DNA from: JAVBKE01 sp031554215 | GTDB lineage: Bacteria; Bacillota; Bacilli; JARBTR01 | Direction: 5' to 3' | Assembly: GCA_031554215.1 (NCBI GenBank) | Contig: JAVBKF010000176.1 | Span: 1 to 39,929 of the forward strand | Length of the DNA: 39,929 nucleotides | In this document: piece by piece, positions 23,848-32,217 of the stretch | Position numbering within the stretch: the stretch's first letter is position 1 | Layout of the letters: each line of letters opens with the position of its first letter | The notes under the pieces: generated by a model | Databases searched by the model: none | Seen by the model: only the letters and a program-made list of their open reading frames with translations | Told to the model about the DNA's origin: nothing | Made by a program: the position numbers and the translations under genes

Positions 23848-24756
23848 TTATATTTTCTTATTTGTGAAATCCGAATCTGATAACTGCTGCAAACAATGGT
23901 CTACCATAAATGAAGCAACGTTAATGCCTGTGGTATAATAAATATTCAATAAATGGGCATTGGCGTTTACCTCACAAACGAGGGGACCGTTATCACTAAA
24001 GAGTAAATCAACGCCTGCAAAAGTGGTGTTTGTAGCCCTTGCAGCACGAATGGCTAGGTCGATTTCCTCAGATGATGGCTGGTAGGGCAGTAATGTCCCA
24101 CCTTGACTCGCATTGGCCCGGAAATCAGTTTGTGAATGACGGTACATGGCAGCTACGCACCGCTCACCGACAATGTTAATCCGGATATCTTTGCCGTGAC
24201 TTTCCTGTATATATTGCTGTAATAGAAATGGTGTGGAGCTGAGTGTTGCTACTTTTTCAAATAGAGCCTCTTCACTATCAATGAAATAGACTTGATCGCC
24301 AAAGGAGCCATATGCTTCTTTGAGAATAAGTGGGTAAGTCAGCTGAGTGGCAGCTTCCCTTACGAAACCTTCATTTTGCTGCCGCATCCCTGCAAATATA
24401 AACGGAGCAACGATTGTTTTCGGCGTAGGGATTACACTATCGGTTAATGCTAGATGTGTTTTGATTTTGTTATCACAGCGTTCAATGGATTCTGCTGAGT
24501 TCCAAACTGGTAAGCCGAGCTTTTCAAGAGTGGCTGCAAGGTGAATATCTTTATCCATAAATAGGACGAAGTCTGGTAGCGGCGGGTCGCCGAGGAGTGA
24601 CACGCTACCGTCCTCAATCATCGGAATTAGTGAATCGTTTTTGATGATTTTCGCATCTACTTGCTTTTCTAGCGCGGCTAGGCGAATAAATTGGTGCAAT
24701 TCCGCGAATTTTGCACTGACGAGTGCTCCGTTGACGATAATCCAACATGTTTTCAA
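23848..24756 (-). CDS. RimK-like ATP-grasp ligase (first of pair)
   Basis: This is a 302-residue ATP-grasp protein. The ATP loop is YPLILKEAYGSFGDQVYFI, followed by FLLQQYIQESHGKDIRINIVG, the MYRHSQTDFRANASQGG substrate loop, and AGVDLLFSDNGPLVCEVNANA with the metal-binding Glu and Asn. It shares the architecture of the next gene but is clearly diverged. TTG 24756 is the only start that keeps the N-terminus (KTCWIIVNGALVSAKF); AAGGATG lies upstream. It is divergent from folC, 33 bases away. The pair may tag a metabolite, peptide or carrier with amino acids; no carrier protein gene is visible nearby. Confidence 0.78.
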   Translation of the reverse strand: MKTCWIIVNGALVSAKFAELHQFIRLAALEKQVDAKIIKNDSLIPMIEDGSVSLLGDPPLPDFVLFMDKDIHLAATLEKLGLPVWNSAESIERCDNKIKTHLALTDSVIPTPKTIVAPFIFAGMRQQNEGFVREAATQLTYPLILKEAYGSFGDQVYFIDSEEALFEKVATLSSTPFLLQQYIQESHGKDIRINIVGERCVAAMYRHSQTDFRANASQGGTLLPYQPSSEEIDLAIRAARATNTTFAGVDLLFSDNGPLVCEVNANAHLLNIYYTTGINVASFMVDHCLQQLSDSDFTNKKI

Positions 24757-24789
24757 TCAACATCATCCTTATAGAATTATAGGTGAACC

Positions 24790-26196
24790 ATGTATTTTAA
24801 ATCTGTAGAAGATACGCAGATGTATCTTGAACAAAAACAAAATTCCTTAGGCATTGATTTAGGACTCGGTCGTATGGAACGTGCTTGTGGGCTTCTGGGT
24901 AACCCAGAGAAACAATTGCGCGCTATCCATTATGCCGGTTCTAATGGGAAAGGTTCCACGCTTCATTATAATCAAGAAATCCTGATTAGCCAAGGCTATT
25001 CCGTTGCAAGCTATACGTCTCCTGCCCAGCAATTTGTTTATGACCAAATTGAGCTGAATGGTGCAGCGATGACTGCGGAAGTGTTTGTTCATGAAATGAA
25101 CGCATTAATCGGTCAAATTGGGCTAAGTAATCAGCTAACAGCCTATGAATTGACGACTTTACTGGCATTTCAATACTTCGCAAAAGTAAATTGTGATTTT
25201 ACACTCATTGAAGTAGGGATGGGTGGCCGGTTTGATGCGACTAATGTTGTTCAGCCAATACTATCGGTGATTACAACGATTTCACTCGAACATACGCAGT
25301 TTCTAGGGGACACGATTGCCCAGATTGCCGAAGAGAAAGCAGGCATTATTAAAGCAGCAACACCAGTAGTCGTTGGTCATGTTTCGGATGAAGTGAAAAC
25401 GGTTATCCGTGATGTCGCAACTGGGAAACAGGCTCCCTGCTTTATTTTTGGTGAGGCATTTTGGGCATCTAGGAATGTGACCGGATTTGATGATAGCCAT
25501 GTGCTACGGGGCAGCGGTAAACCCGACCAGGCTGTTCCAGTGCAGAAAAGCGTATTGCAGGATGGTGCTTGTATGGAAGAGGAAACCACTAGAGAAGTGT
25601 TTACTTTCTATTTAGATGACCAGCCCCGTTATAAGCAGTTATCAATTCAAATGGTTGGTCTGCATCAAATCGAGAATGCGGCGGTTGCCATGATGGTGTG
25701 TGAACAATTAGAACGGATACGCCGCATCAAAATCAGTGAACAGGCGAAGAGAGATGGTTTAGCACACGCCAAGTGGGCTGGTCGTTTTGAACTTGTTTCA
25801 AAACAGCCAATTATTTTGTTGGACGGTGCCCATAATGCTGATGGGGTAAAGGTTTTTGTTCAGAGTTTACAGGACCATTACCCTCAGTTTACATATAAAA
25901 TTGTCTTTTCTTGTTTCAAAGACAAGGATTTCGGTAGGATGATCGCTCAGCTAGATGGCGTGGCTTCCTCACTTATTTTCACTGAAATGAATCACCCGCG
26001 AAGCGCACGCGCAGCAGAATTGTTTGCAGTTTCAAATCATGAGCAGAAAGCAATTCAGCTAGATTACCAAGCAATCGTTTCGGAAAGTCTTGCCAGTAAT
26101 GAGTTACTCGCTATAGTTGGCTCATTGCAATTGATCAAAGCGTTTCGGCCTTTTATTTCTTGTGACTGCTTATGTAACTTAGGTAGCAGAGAGTAG
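24790..26196 (+). CDS. folC: Folylpolyglutamate/dihydrofolate synthase
   Basis: This 468-residue Mur-ligase-family enzyme adds glutamate to folates. The P-loop is YAGSNGKGSTL (Ser replaces the usual Thr of GTNGKGS). Other family segments: SYTSP, LIEVGMGGRFDATNV, LEHTQFLGDTIAQIAEEKAGIIK, GLHQIENAAVAMM, WAGRFELV and LLDGAHNADGV. It is slightly longer than the B. subtilis enzyme, with an insertion around residues 225-270 (GRGSGKPDQ-type low-complexity, acidic) and a Cys-rich tail (ISCDCLCN). AGGTGA precedes ATG 24790. Position before spoIIB matches B. subtilis. Confidence 0.92.
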   Translation: MYFKSVEDTQMYLEQKQNSLGIDLGLGRMERACGLLGNPEKQLRAIHYAGSNGKGSTLHYNQEILISQGYSVASYTSPAQQFVYDQIELNGAAMTAEVFVHEMNALIGQIGLSNQLTAYELTTLLAFQYFAKVNCDFTLIEVGMGGRFDATNVVQPILSVITTISLEHTQFLGDTIAQIAEEKAGIIKAATPVVVGHVSDEVKTVIRDVATGKQAPCFIFGEAFWASRNVTGFDDSHVLRGSGKPDQAVPVQKSVLQDGACMEEETTREVFTFYLDDQPRYKQLSIQMVGLHQIENAAVAMMVCEQLERIRRIKISEQAKRDGLAHAKWAGRFELVSKQPIILLDGAHNADGVKVFVQSLQDHYPQFTYKIVFSCFKDKDFGRMIAQLDGVASSLIFTEMNHPRSARAAELFAVSNHEQKAIQLDYQAIVSESLASNELLAIVGSLQLIKAFRPFISCDCLCNLGSRE

Positions 26197-26344
26197 CACC
26201 GGTTGAAAGTGAGTTGTTTAGAAAAAAGCGCAGAGAGAAATTAAGAAAATTGTCAAAATGTTTTTCGAGCGAGCTGACAAATTGCTCGTTCTTTTTTATG
26301 AGCTCGCGACTATGATAGAGGTACTATGTAATTGGAGGTGCCGT

Positions 26345-27232
26345 GTGAATAATAGTAGTAGAATCCAGGTGAAATTGAATCAAAACCCGCCGCAGACATC
26401 AGATAAACAGGCACATCAAAGTGGTTTAGATTTTAACTGGCGTTTCCCATCCGACATTCAGTATGCACAGCTTGATGACGCGGAACCAATCGTCACAACG
26501 TATGAAAAGATTACGCCGTTCGCTAAGCCGTCTCTCTCAGCCCGAAGGTTATTTGCTAGACTAGCTGTACCAGTTGTGATTGCGCTCCTGATCGGTTGTT
26601 TTCTCGGCTATATTTCACTGAACTTAATCAAAAATCAATTGAGTCCTGAAAATCAGAATCCGAGTGCAACATTTGCTACCGAGTCCTCAGGTACCTTCGC
26701 ATTTTTTGAAAAAAATATCAATATCTCCTTTATTCAGTCGGGTGTTTTTTCGACAAAAGAGTCAGCAAATGAGACGGCAAAGTCGCTGCCAAAAGGAACG
26801 CCGCAGGTTGTTCTCAATCAGGGGGGAAAATACTATTTGTTCACAGGAATTGCTAGCTCCCTTGAGCAAGCAAAGGCATTAGCGCAAGGAATTAAAACAT
26901 CTGGTGGAACTGCCTATTGGAAGGCTGTCGATATTGAGGGGAAATCCTCCGAGCGATTTTCAGCTAGCGAATTGGAACAATTAAAAATGTTACAGTCAAA
27001 TATCCAAGTGATGATCGCTGCAGTGGCTGCTGAGAGAATGAACAGTCCGTTACAGGAATGGCACACAGATGAGGTACTAGGGAGTCAAAAAGGACAATTG
27101 GGTCAATTAATTAAGCTAAATAATGACAGTATTTCAAAATTTCGTAGCTATACAAAATCGAAAACACCAGAAAAATTGGCAGAAACGGAGCAAAAAATAC
27201 TTGATTTCTTAAAGATTTATCAAACTTTGTGA
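26345..27232 (+). CDS. spoIIB: SpoIIB-like SPOR-domain protein
   Basis: This is a 295-residue protein. GTG 26345 follows GGAGGTG; the longer frame to 26258 is rejected. Residues 1-70 are cytoplasmic, 73-95 form one membrane segment (VPVVIALLIGCFLGYI), and the outside part contains a SPOR-like region (about 120-195: FIQSGVFSTKESANETAKSL, then YYLFTGIASSLEQAKALAQG). SPOR domains bind denuded peptidoglycan at septa. SpoIIB in B. subtilis helps septal wall thinning and engulfment, and is encoded after folC as here. Helical C-terminal part of unknown role. The call rests on topology and position. Confidence 0.8.
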   Translation: MNNSSRIQVKLNQNPPQTSDKQAHQSGLDFNWRFPSDIQYAQLDDAEPIVTTYEKITPFAKPSLSARRLFARLAVPVVIALLIGCFLGYISLNLIKNQLSPENQNPSATFATESSGTFAFFEKNINISFIQSGVFSTKESANETAKSLPKGTPQVVLNQGGKYYLFTGIASSLEQAKALAQGIKTSGGTAYWKAVDIEGKSSERFSASELEQLKMLQSNIQVMIAAVAAERMNSPLQEWHTDEVLGSQKGQLGQLIKLNNDSISKFRSYTKSKTPEKLAETEQKILDFLKIYQTL

Positions 27233-27452
27233 AGCAAGCGATCGACATCAAGGATTGGATCTGGGAGATTGTACCTTTAGTGATGTTTTGGTAGAATGAG
27301 TAAGGAACATGCGCATATTGATCTATCCTAATTTCTGGTGTGAATGCTTCCCCTGCGGAAGCGTTTTTCATGTGTGACTTACGTGGTGTAAACGAGTTTC
27401 TGCTATCTTTTTGACAAGCGCGTGCTTCACTTTTGAAACCAAAAGGACATGA

Positions 27453-27543
27453 CCATGTTTCAACAATCGTAAAGGAGGAAATAGGTGGAAGAAATGCCAC
27501 ACACTCATTAGAAAAACCATGTTTCAACAATTGTAAAGGAGGA
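27453..27543 (+). repeat. Duplicated leader carrying the radC ribosome site
   Basis: CCATGTTTCAACAATCGTAA (27453) and the same run with one change (27517) are 64 bases apart, each followed by AGGAGGAA. Only the second copy is correctly placed for radC. A small tandem duplication is the simplest explanation. Confidence 0.65.
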
Positions 27544-27549
27544 AGCGAT

Positions 27550-28090
27550 TTGGAAGAATCGTCAGAAATGATTCGGGACCATCATAAAGAAGATCGCCCG
27601 CGAGAAAGAATGATTCATAGCGGTCCGCAAAGTTTATCGAATCGTGAGTTACTAGCCATTTTGCTACGAACAGGCTCGAAGAGTGAATCAGTGTTACAAC
27701 TCTCAGGAAAGGTTCTGGCGAAGTTTGAAGGCTTGCGTAATATTAAGGATGCATCGATCGAAGAATTTACCCAGATCAAAGGAATTGGTGAAGCAAAAGC
27801 TGCGCAAATATTTGCTGCTGTTGAGCTTGGGCGAAGGCTTAATCAACTGCAGTTCTCGGAAGGATTTGTTATTAAATCGCCTGCCGATATTGCTAGCTAC
27901 CTCATGCAAGAACTCCGCTTTTTACAACAAGAACATTTTGTCGTGTTATACCTCAATTCAAAGAATCAAATACTCCACAAACAATCTATTTTCATCGGCA
28001 GTTTAAATCGCTCGATCGTGCACCCAAGGGAGATATTCCGCGAAGCGGTCAGGAGATCTGCAGCGAGTTTTATTTGTGCGCATAATCATC
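27550..28090 (+). CDS. radC: RadC, 5' exon
   Basis: This is the first 180 codons plus one base of radC, a JAB1/MPN-domain protein of uncertain function, once linked to DNA repair. TTG 27550 follows AAAGGAGG; ATG 27568 is an alternative. A helix-hairpin-helix is visible (QIKGIGEAKAAQIFAAVELG) and the MPN core EHFVVLYLNSKNQILHK, SLNRSIVHPREIFREAV, ending at CAHNH, the first part of the metal-binding HNHPSGD motif. The next base begins a group II intron. Unspliced translation would add six residues and stop at 28107, leaving out the Ser and Asp of the metal site. Joining to 29015 gives a 229-residue protein (231 in B. subtilis). Confidence 0.9.
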
Positions 28091-29014
28091 GTGCGACATG
28101 TTCGTAACTGAAAAGGTTACGCATTTTCTCACAGTCATGTGTAGATGCTGCGGGATATGAACGATTCGCTTGATTGGTAGAATGAAGGGGTAACGCCCAT
28201 GAAATGCCAACTCTAATCCTCCGACATGCGGGTTTCTTGATGTGTACAAGAGGTCGTGTGAAGCTCGGTGAAGTCGGCTGAAAGTTGTCGTAATGCATTG
28301 AGTAGCGTTCACTAAAATGGCTGTTGTTTTCGCCAGATAATAGGATGTATTAATTGCTGTTCCCGGCAGTGGGTCTTCTTATTTCCTTCAGGTGTAGCCA
28401 AACACTTAGCATGTGCTTCAATGGCATCGAAATCTGACCAGAGGTGGTTGGTGCAACGGATAGGCCGGGAGTCGTTAAAAACTTAATAGGGTGAGAATGG
28501 ATTAAATTCCTGACAAACTAGCGAAGAAAATGCCTAACGCACATACCTAGAAATGGGTGAACCTAGCTGATAGAAGTAGGTGCGTTCCGTGGGTAAGTAA
28601 GATGGTGGTTTCAAAAGCACCACGCACTGTTACAGGCAGTGGAGAGAACGCGAGGCAAGAGTTAGCACCTACGTTAAGACATTGATAGAGCGAATGTGTA
28701 CATGGAAAGCTATTAACATGGAGAGGCACACTCTGTGAAGTGGTAGGAAGGCACGGTGCCCCCGTTGAGAACTTCCTTTTATGATAGTGAGAGTAGAGGC
28801 ACGAGCAAAGACGTTTCTGTAATGGAAATCGAGCAACAGCCTCAAGTCGAACGGCTCAACATTTTGTCAAGTAAGATAGTTGTTCGTATAGACGTACTTC
28901 TGTTGGATGATAAGGTGAGCCGATCGAGGGAACGCCGTGTGCGGTGAAAGTCGCTTGCACGGTGTGGAGCAGGGGAAAAGGGGGCGATGACTTCAAAGCC
29001 TTACCTATTGCTAT
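28091..29014 (+). mobile_element. ORF-less group II intron in radC
   Basis: The 924-nt insertion begins with GTGCGAC, the 5' end of bacterial group II introns, and ends in AT before the exon. Domain V is at 28933-28964. It has no reverse transcriptase: the longest frames are under 85 codons and show no RT motif. Removing exactly these bases restores the CAT-C/CG-TCT junction, encoding HNHPSGD. GATGGT at 28601-28606 could be the exon-binding site pairing (with a G-U pair) to ATCATC, the last six bases of the exon. Mobility and perhaps splicing would need a protein supplied in trans. Confidence 0.88.
28933..28964 (+). ncRNA. Group II intron domain V
   Basis: CGCCGTG (28933-28939) pairs with CACGGTG (28958-28964); the upper stem GCGGT-GAAA-GTCGC has the GAAA tetraloop, with a two-base bulge (TT, 28955-28956). 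This is the conserved catalytic hairpin. The triad would read CGC, as in several bacterial lineages. Confidence 0.85.
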
Positions 29015-29163
29015 CGTCTGGAGATCCAACACCTTCTAAGGAGGATATTGAGGTGACAAAACGGCTTGTAGAGACTGGGAACTTAATGGGAATAACGCTG
29101 CTGGATCATGTTGTGATCGGAGATAACAAATACGTCAGTTTTCGGGAGGAAGGGCATATCTAG
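29015..29163 (+). CDS. radC: RadC, 3' exon
   Basis: This continues radC from the second base of the Pro codon: PSGDPTPSKEDIEVTKRL completes the metal-binding site (His, Ser, Asp), then GITLLDHVVIGDNKYVSFRE, the conserved end of the MPN domain, and TAG at 29161. It has no start of its own. It keeps intact frame and normal RadC residues, which argues that the gene is still under selection and that the intron is removed. Confidence 0.9.
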
Positions 29164-29279
29164 TTCGTGCGAAAGCCAGCTTACTATTTCAAATGGGCTT
29201 TCTGAAAAACGTTGTAAAGATGTGCGGGGGAAGGGGAATGGGCAGTCTTGCCAATAGCACAAAAGGCAATCGAAATCTC

Positions 29280-29307
29280 TCATAATCCTGTCCTAATTTC
29301 ATATAAT
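29280..29307 (+). promoter_or_regulatory. Sigma-E promoter of the spoIVF operon
   Basis: TCATAAT (29280-29286) and CATATAAT (29300-29307), 13 bases apart. The -10 fits the sigma-E consensus fully, and spoIVFAB is sigma-E dependent in B. subtilis. Confidence 0.7.
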
Positions 29308-29338
29308 GTGACAACTATGAAATAAAGGGACAAACAAA

Positions 29339-30088
29339 ATGAAAAATAACAGAGCTGAAGAAATCAAGAAAAGAATTGCGTCAAGACGTAAACAAACGTT
29401 GTCTACCAATGCTTGGACACTACTGGAAGACAGCGAGCAGACGCCGCATTTAAATTATTCATCATATTACCACGGCGATAGCGAAGAGAACCAAGATAGT
29501 AGGAAACCTGAGGTGAATCGTTTGCTATTACGAACACTGTTGTCCATTTGCCTCGTGATTGTCGTCGCAGCGGTTAATTTTCTACCGAATAAGCAGTTAG
29601 AGCCTGCCCGAAAACAAATTGGACAAGTGATGCAAACGAACTTTGAATTTGCAACCATGTCTGATTGGCTATCAAAGCGCGTTGGTGATATCTATGCAGT
29701 GCTACCAAGTCGCTTCTCGAAAAAAGACCAAAGTGAAGCCATTCCTGTATCAGGTAAACTGCTTGAGACTTTTAAAGAAAATGGTAAGGGTATTATGGTG
29801 GAAACCACAACAGGAGTTTCGGTCAAAACAATTGCTGCAGGTGTCGTCATATTCGCAGGCGATGATGACAAAACTGGTAAAACCGTGATTGTTCAGCAAA
29901 CGAATAAGATGAATGTCTGGTATGGTCATTTATCTGATATCGACGTCACATTATACCAGCATGTAGATCAAGGAACTGGTATTGGCGTTGTTTCCGAAGG
30001 GGCAGCAGCAGGACATGGTACGTACTATTTCGCTATCAAAAAGGAAAATCATTTTGTTGATCCCATTCAGGTGATCTCGCTTGAGTGA
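29339..30088 (+). CDS. spoIVFA: Stage IV sporulation protein FA
   Basis: This is a 249-residue mother-cell membrane protein that holds the protease SpoIVFB inactive with BofA until the forespore signals. Cytoplasmic residues 1-60 are followed by one membrane segment (62-81, LLLRTLLSICLVIVVAAVNF) and an outer M23/LytM-like domain (GVVIFAGDDDKTGKTVIVQQ, VWYGHLSDIDV, YYFAIKKENHFVDP). The metal-binding residues of active M23 peptidases are largely absent, as in known SpoIVFA. Its stop overlaps the spoIVFB start by eight bases. Confidence 0.92.
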   Translation: MKNNRAEEIKKRIASRRKQTLSTNAWTLLEDSEQTPHLNYSSYYHGDSEENQDSRKPEVNRLLLRTLLSICLVIVVAAVNFLPNKQLEPARKQIGQVMQTNFEFATMSDWLSKRVGDIYAVLPSRFSKKDQSEAIPVSGKLLETFKENGKGIMVETTTGVSVKTIAAGVVIFAGDDDKTGKTVIVQQTNKMNVWYGHLSDIDVTLYQHVDQGTGIGVVSEGAAAGHGTYYFAIKKENHFVDPIQVISLE

Positions 30089-30926
30089 GTTCATTTCTCT
30101 TGTAAAAAAAATCAGAATTCACGCTTTTACATGGTTGCTTATTTGTCTCAGCTTATTGACTGCACAGTTTATGGAAATTGTCATTATCGTACTGATTGTC
30201 GTTGTCCATGAGCTTGGTCATGCAATGGTTGCACAGTTTTATAAATGGGAAATCGGTCATATTTCAATCTTGCCATTTGGTGGTGAGGTGGCAACGGATG
30301 ATTTTGGTCATAAGCCATTAAAGGAAGAATGCCATGTGATTCTAGCAGGCCCGATTCAACATCTCTTGCTCTTTTTATTTTCTGAGATGTTGAATCGGGT
30401 TGGGGTATTTGCAGGCGATTATTTTCAATTTTTTCAACAAATGAACCTGATGATTCTACTGACAAACCTCCTACCAATCTGGCCGCTTGATGGCGGTAAA
30501 TTACTATTTTTGGCGCTATCGCGAAAGTATTCGCTGATTAAGTCACACCTGTATACGCTGCAACTTTCATTGTTATTTATGCTGTTTTTCTTGCTATGGT
30601 TTCTCCTAACAACACCAACGCACATTAATAGCTGGCTGTTTTCAAGCTTTATATTTGCTTCGTTGTGGAAGGCGTTTAAACAACATCGCTATTTTTTTCT
30701 ACGGTTTCTACTAAGAAAGACCGCCGGGCAGGTAGAGAAACAGTTGGTTGTCCATCCAGAAACAAGCATTCGTCATGTGCTAGAAAAATTCTATAAAGAC
30801 TGCCACCATACAATTATTGTGAAAAAAGAGCAAGAGATAATGACCATTCTGTCTGAGCAGACACTGATTGCTGCTTTTTTTAGCCAGCAATCTGTGGGAC
30901 GAACAATCGGGGACTTGGTTGACTAG
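30081..30926 (+). CDS. spoIVFB: Stage IV sporulation protein FB, site-2 protease
   Basis: This 281-residue intramembrane metalloprotease cuts pro-sigma-K in the mother cell. HELGH (43-47) binds zinc with Asp 137 in NLLPIWPLDGGK. It has about six membrane segments and a CBS-like region at the C-terminus (about 225-281), which senses ATP in the family. TTG 30081 starts inside the spoIVFA end, so translation is coupled. All catalytic residues are present. Confidence 0.94.
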   Translation: MSEFISLVKKIRIHAFTWLLICLSLLTAQFMEIVIIVLIVVVHELGHAMVAQFYKWEIGHISILPFGGEVATDDFGHKPLKEECHVILAGPIQHLLLFLFSEMLNRVGVFAGDYFQFFQQMNLMILLTNLLPIWPLDGGKLLFLALSRKYSLIKSHLYTLQLSLLFMLFFLLWFLLTTPTHINSWLFSSFIFASLWKAFKQHRYFFLRFLLRKTAGQVEKQLVVHPETSIRHVLEKFYKDCHHTIIVKKEQEIMTILSEQTLIAAFFSQQSVGRTIGDLVD

Positions 30927-30960
30927 TGATGTGATTTATGATACGATTTATTAGTATGTT

Positions 30961-31080
30961 TGTAGCACCCAAATGCTACAACCGCACAGAGTAGGTTATA
31001 AGGTTTGTTTTCTGCAGACGCCTACGAAGGCGAGTCTTAGAGCAGGTTACTGGAAAGTACCTGAAAATATGAGGAGGTGC
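30961..31080 (+). ncRNA. L21 leader (ribosomal protein autoregulation)
   Basis: Upstream of rplU: a 7-bp hairpin TGTAGCA (30961-30967) with TGCTACA (30974-30980), then CCGCACAGAGTAGGT and a CGCCT-ACGA-AGGCG hairpin. This layout is known for the L21 leader of Bacillota, where L21 is thought to bind its own message. Confidence 0.7.
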
Positions 31081-31086
31081 GAGAAT

Positions 31087-31395
31087 ATGTACGCAATTAT
31101 TGAAACTGGTGGAAAACAGTTAAAAGTAGAAGTTGGTCAAGCGATTTATATCGAGAAGCTTGATGCAGCGACAGGCGATGTAGTGACTTTTGATAAAGTC
31201 TTGTTTGTCGGTGGCGATTCAGTAAAAGTAGGCGAGCCAGTGATTGCTGGTGCAACTGTTACTGCAAAAGTTGAGAAACAAGGTAAGCAAAAGAAAATCA
31301 TCGTTTTCAAATACAAAGCGAAAAAGAATTACCGTAAGAAGCAAGGTCATCGTCAGCCGTATACCAAAGTCACAATCGAAGCAATTAATGCTTAG
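31087..31395 (+). CDS. rplU: 50S ribosomal protein L21
   Basis: This is a 102-residue protein. ATG 31087 follows GAGGAGGTG; the frame opens at 30973 but that part is the leader. MYAIIETGGKQLKVEVGQ and KYKAKKNYRKKQGHRQPYT are diagnostic of L21, which binds 23S rRNA domain I with L20. First gene of rplU-prp-rpmA. Confidence 0.98.
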   Translation: MYAIIETGGKQLKVEVGQAIYIEKLDAATGDVVTFDKVLFVGGDSVKVGEPVIAGATVTAKVEKQGKQKKIIVFKYKAKKNYRKKQGHRQPYTKVTIEAINA

Positions 31396-31401
31396 TCTGC
31401 C

Positions 31402-31734
31402 ATGATTCAAGTAACGATTGACTATGCGAATGATACAATCGGCCAATTCACAGTAGAAGGACATGCTGATTCAGCGCCTTACGGGCAAGATTTAGTGTGC
31501 GCAGCAGTGACCTCTGTTACAGCTGGTACCGTGAATGCAATAGAAAAGATGACCAATACTGTTCCTGATGTGAAATTGGGTGAAGAAGGCGGGTTTCTGC
31601 AATACTTTGTTCCAAAGAATGCAGACGAAACGGCCATGAAAACCATTCAACTTCTATTAGAAGCAATGATTATCTCATTAGAAACAATTGCAGAAGAAAA
31701 TAACCAATACATTAAAATGATTTACAAAAAGTAG
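31402..31734 (+). CDS. prp: Ribosomal-processing cysteine protease Prp
   Basis: This is a 110-residue protein (YsxB in B. subtilis). Active-site His 21 is in VEGHAD and Cys 33 in DLVCAAVT. Prp removes the N-terminal extension of L27, encoded 12 bases downstream, a step required in Firmicutes. Substrate and enzyme are thus co-expressed. No clear ribosome binding site: ATG 31402 lies 7 bases after the rplU stop and may be coupled. Confidence 0.93.
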   Translation: MIQVTIDYANDTIGQFTVEGHADSAPYGQDLVCAAVTSVTAGTVNAIEKMTNTVPDVKLGEEGGFLQYFVPKNADETAMKTIQLLLEAMIISLETIAEENNQYIKMIYKK

Positions 31735-31746
31735 GAGGTGGGCAAT

Positions 31747-32037
31747 ATGTTGAAATTAGGTCTTCAGTTTTTTGCATCGAAAAAAGGTGCTGGTTCTACA
31801 AGAAACGGACGTGATTCACATTCAAAACGTCTTGGTGCAAAGCGTGCAGATGGACAATTTGTAACAGGTGGATCAATTCTTTATCGCCAACGTGGTACTA
31901 GAATCTATCCAGGTCTAAATGTTGGTCTTGGTAGTGACGATACGCTTTATGCAAAGATAGATGGCGTTGTTAAATTTGAACGCTTTGGTCGTGAAAGAAA
32001 AAAAGTGAGCGTTTATCCTAAAGCTGTTGAAGCATAA
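31747..32037 (+). CDS. rpmA: 50S ribosomal protein L27 with Prp-cleaved leader
   Basis: This is a 96-residue protein. ATG 31747 follows AGGAGGTG; in-frame codons back to 31738 are rejected. MLKLGLQFFASKKG is the Prp recognition site, with cleavage after the second Phe giving a mature Ala N-terminus that reaches toward the peptidyl transferase centre. GAGSTRNGRDSHSKRLG is the L27 signature. Confidence 0.98.
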   Translation: MLKLGLQFFASKKGAGSTRNGRDSHSKRLGAKRADGQFVTGGSILYRQRGTRIYPGLNVGLGSDDTLYAKIDGVVKFERFGRERKKVSVYPKAVEA

Positions 32038-32050
32038 GCTCTACTATGAG

Positions 32051-32078
32051 ACTCTAGCCATTATGGTTAGAGTTTTTT
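32051..32078 (+). terminator. rplU-prp-rpmA terminator
   Basis: ACTCTAGCC (32051-32059) pairs with GGTTAGAGT (32065-32073), one G-U pair, followed by six T. Confidence 0.85.
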
Positions 32079-32217
32079 ATTCATTCGGGTAAGGTGCGGG
32101 GGAGAAAGTGCGTTTAATAAAGATCCGAATCGTATGCCAGTGCATCATCAGCGTGGTTTATTTTAAATGTGTGCTGGATGTAAGGCTAGAAGGAATTCGT
32201 TTAGAAGGTGGATGAAA

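Noticed and set aside
28070..28947. Several 60-80 codon frames in the intron as genes or an intron-encoded protein
   Set aside because: No reverse transcriptase motifs and no start signals; they overlap structured intron RNA.
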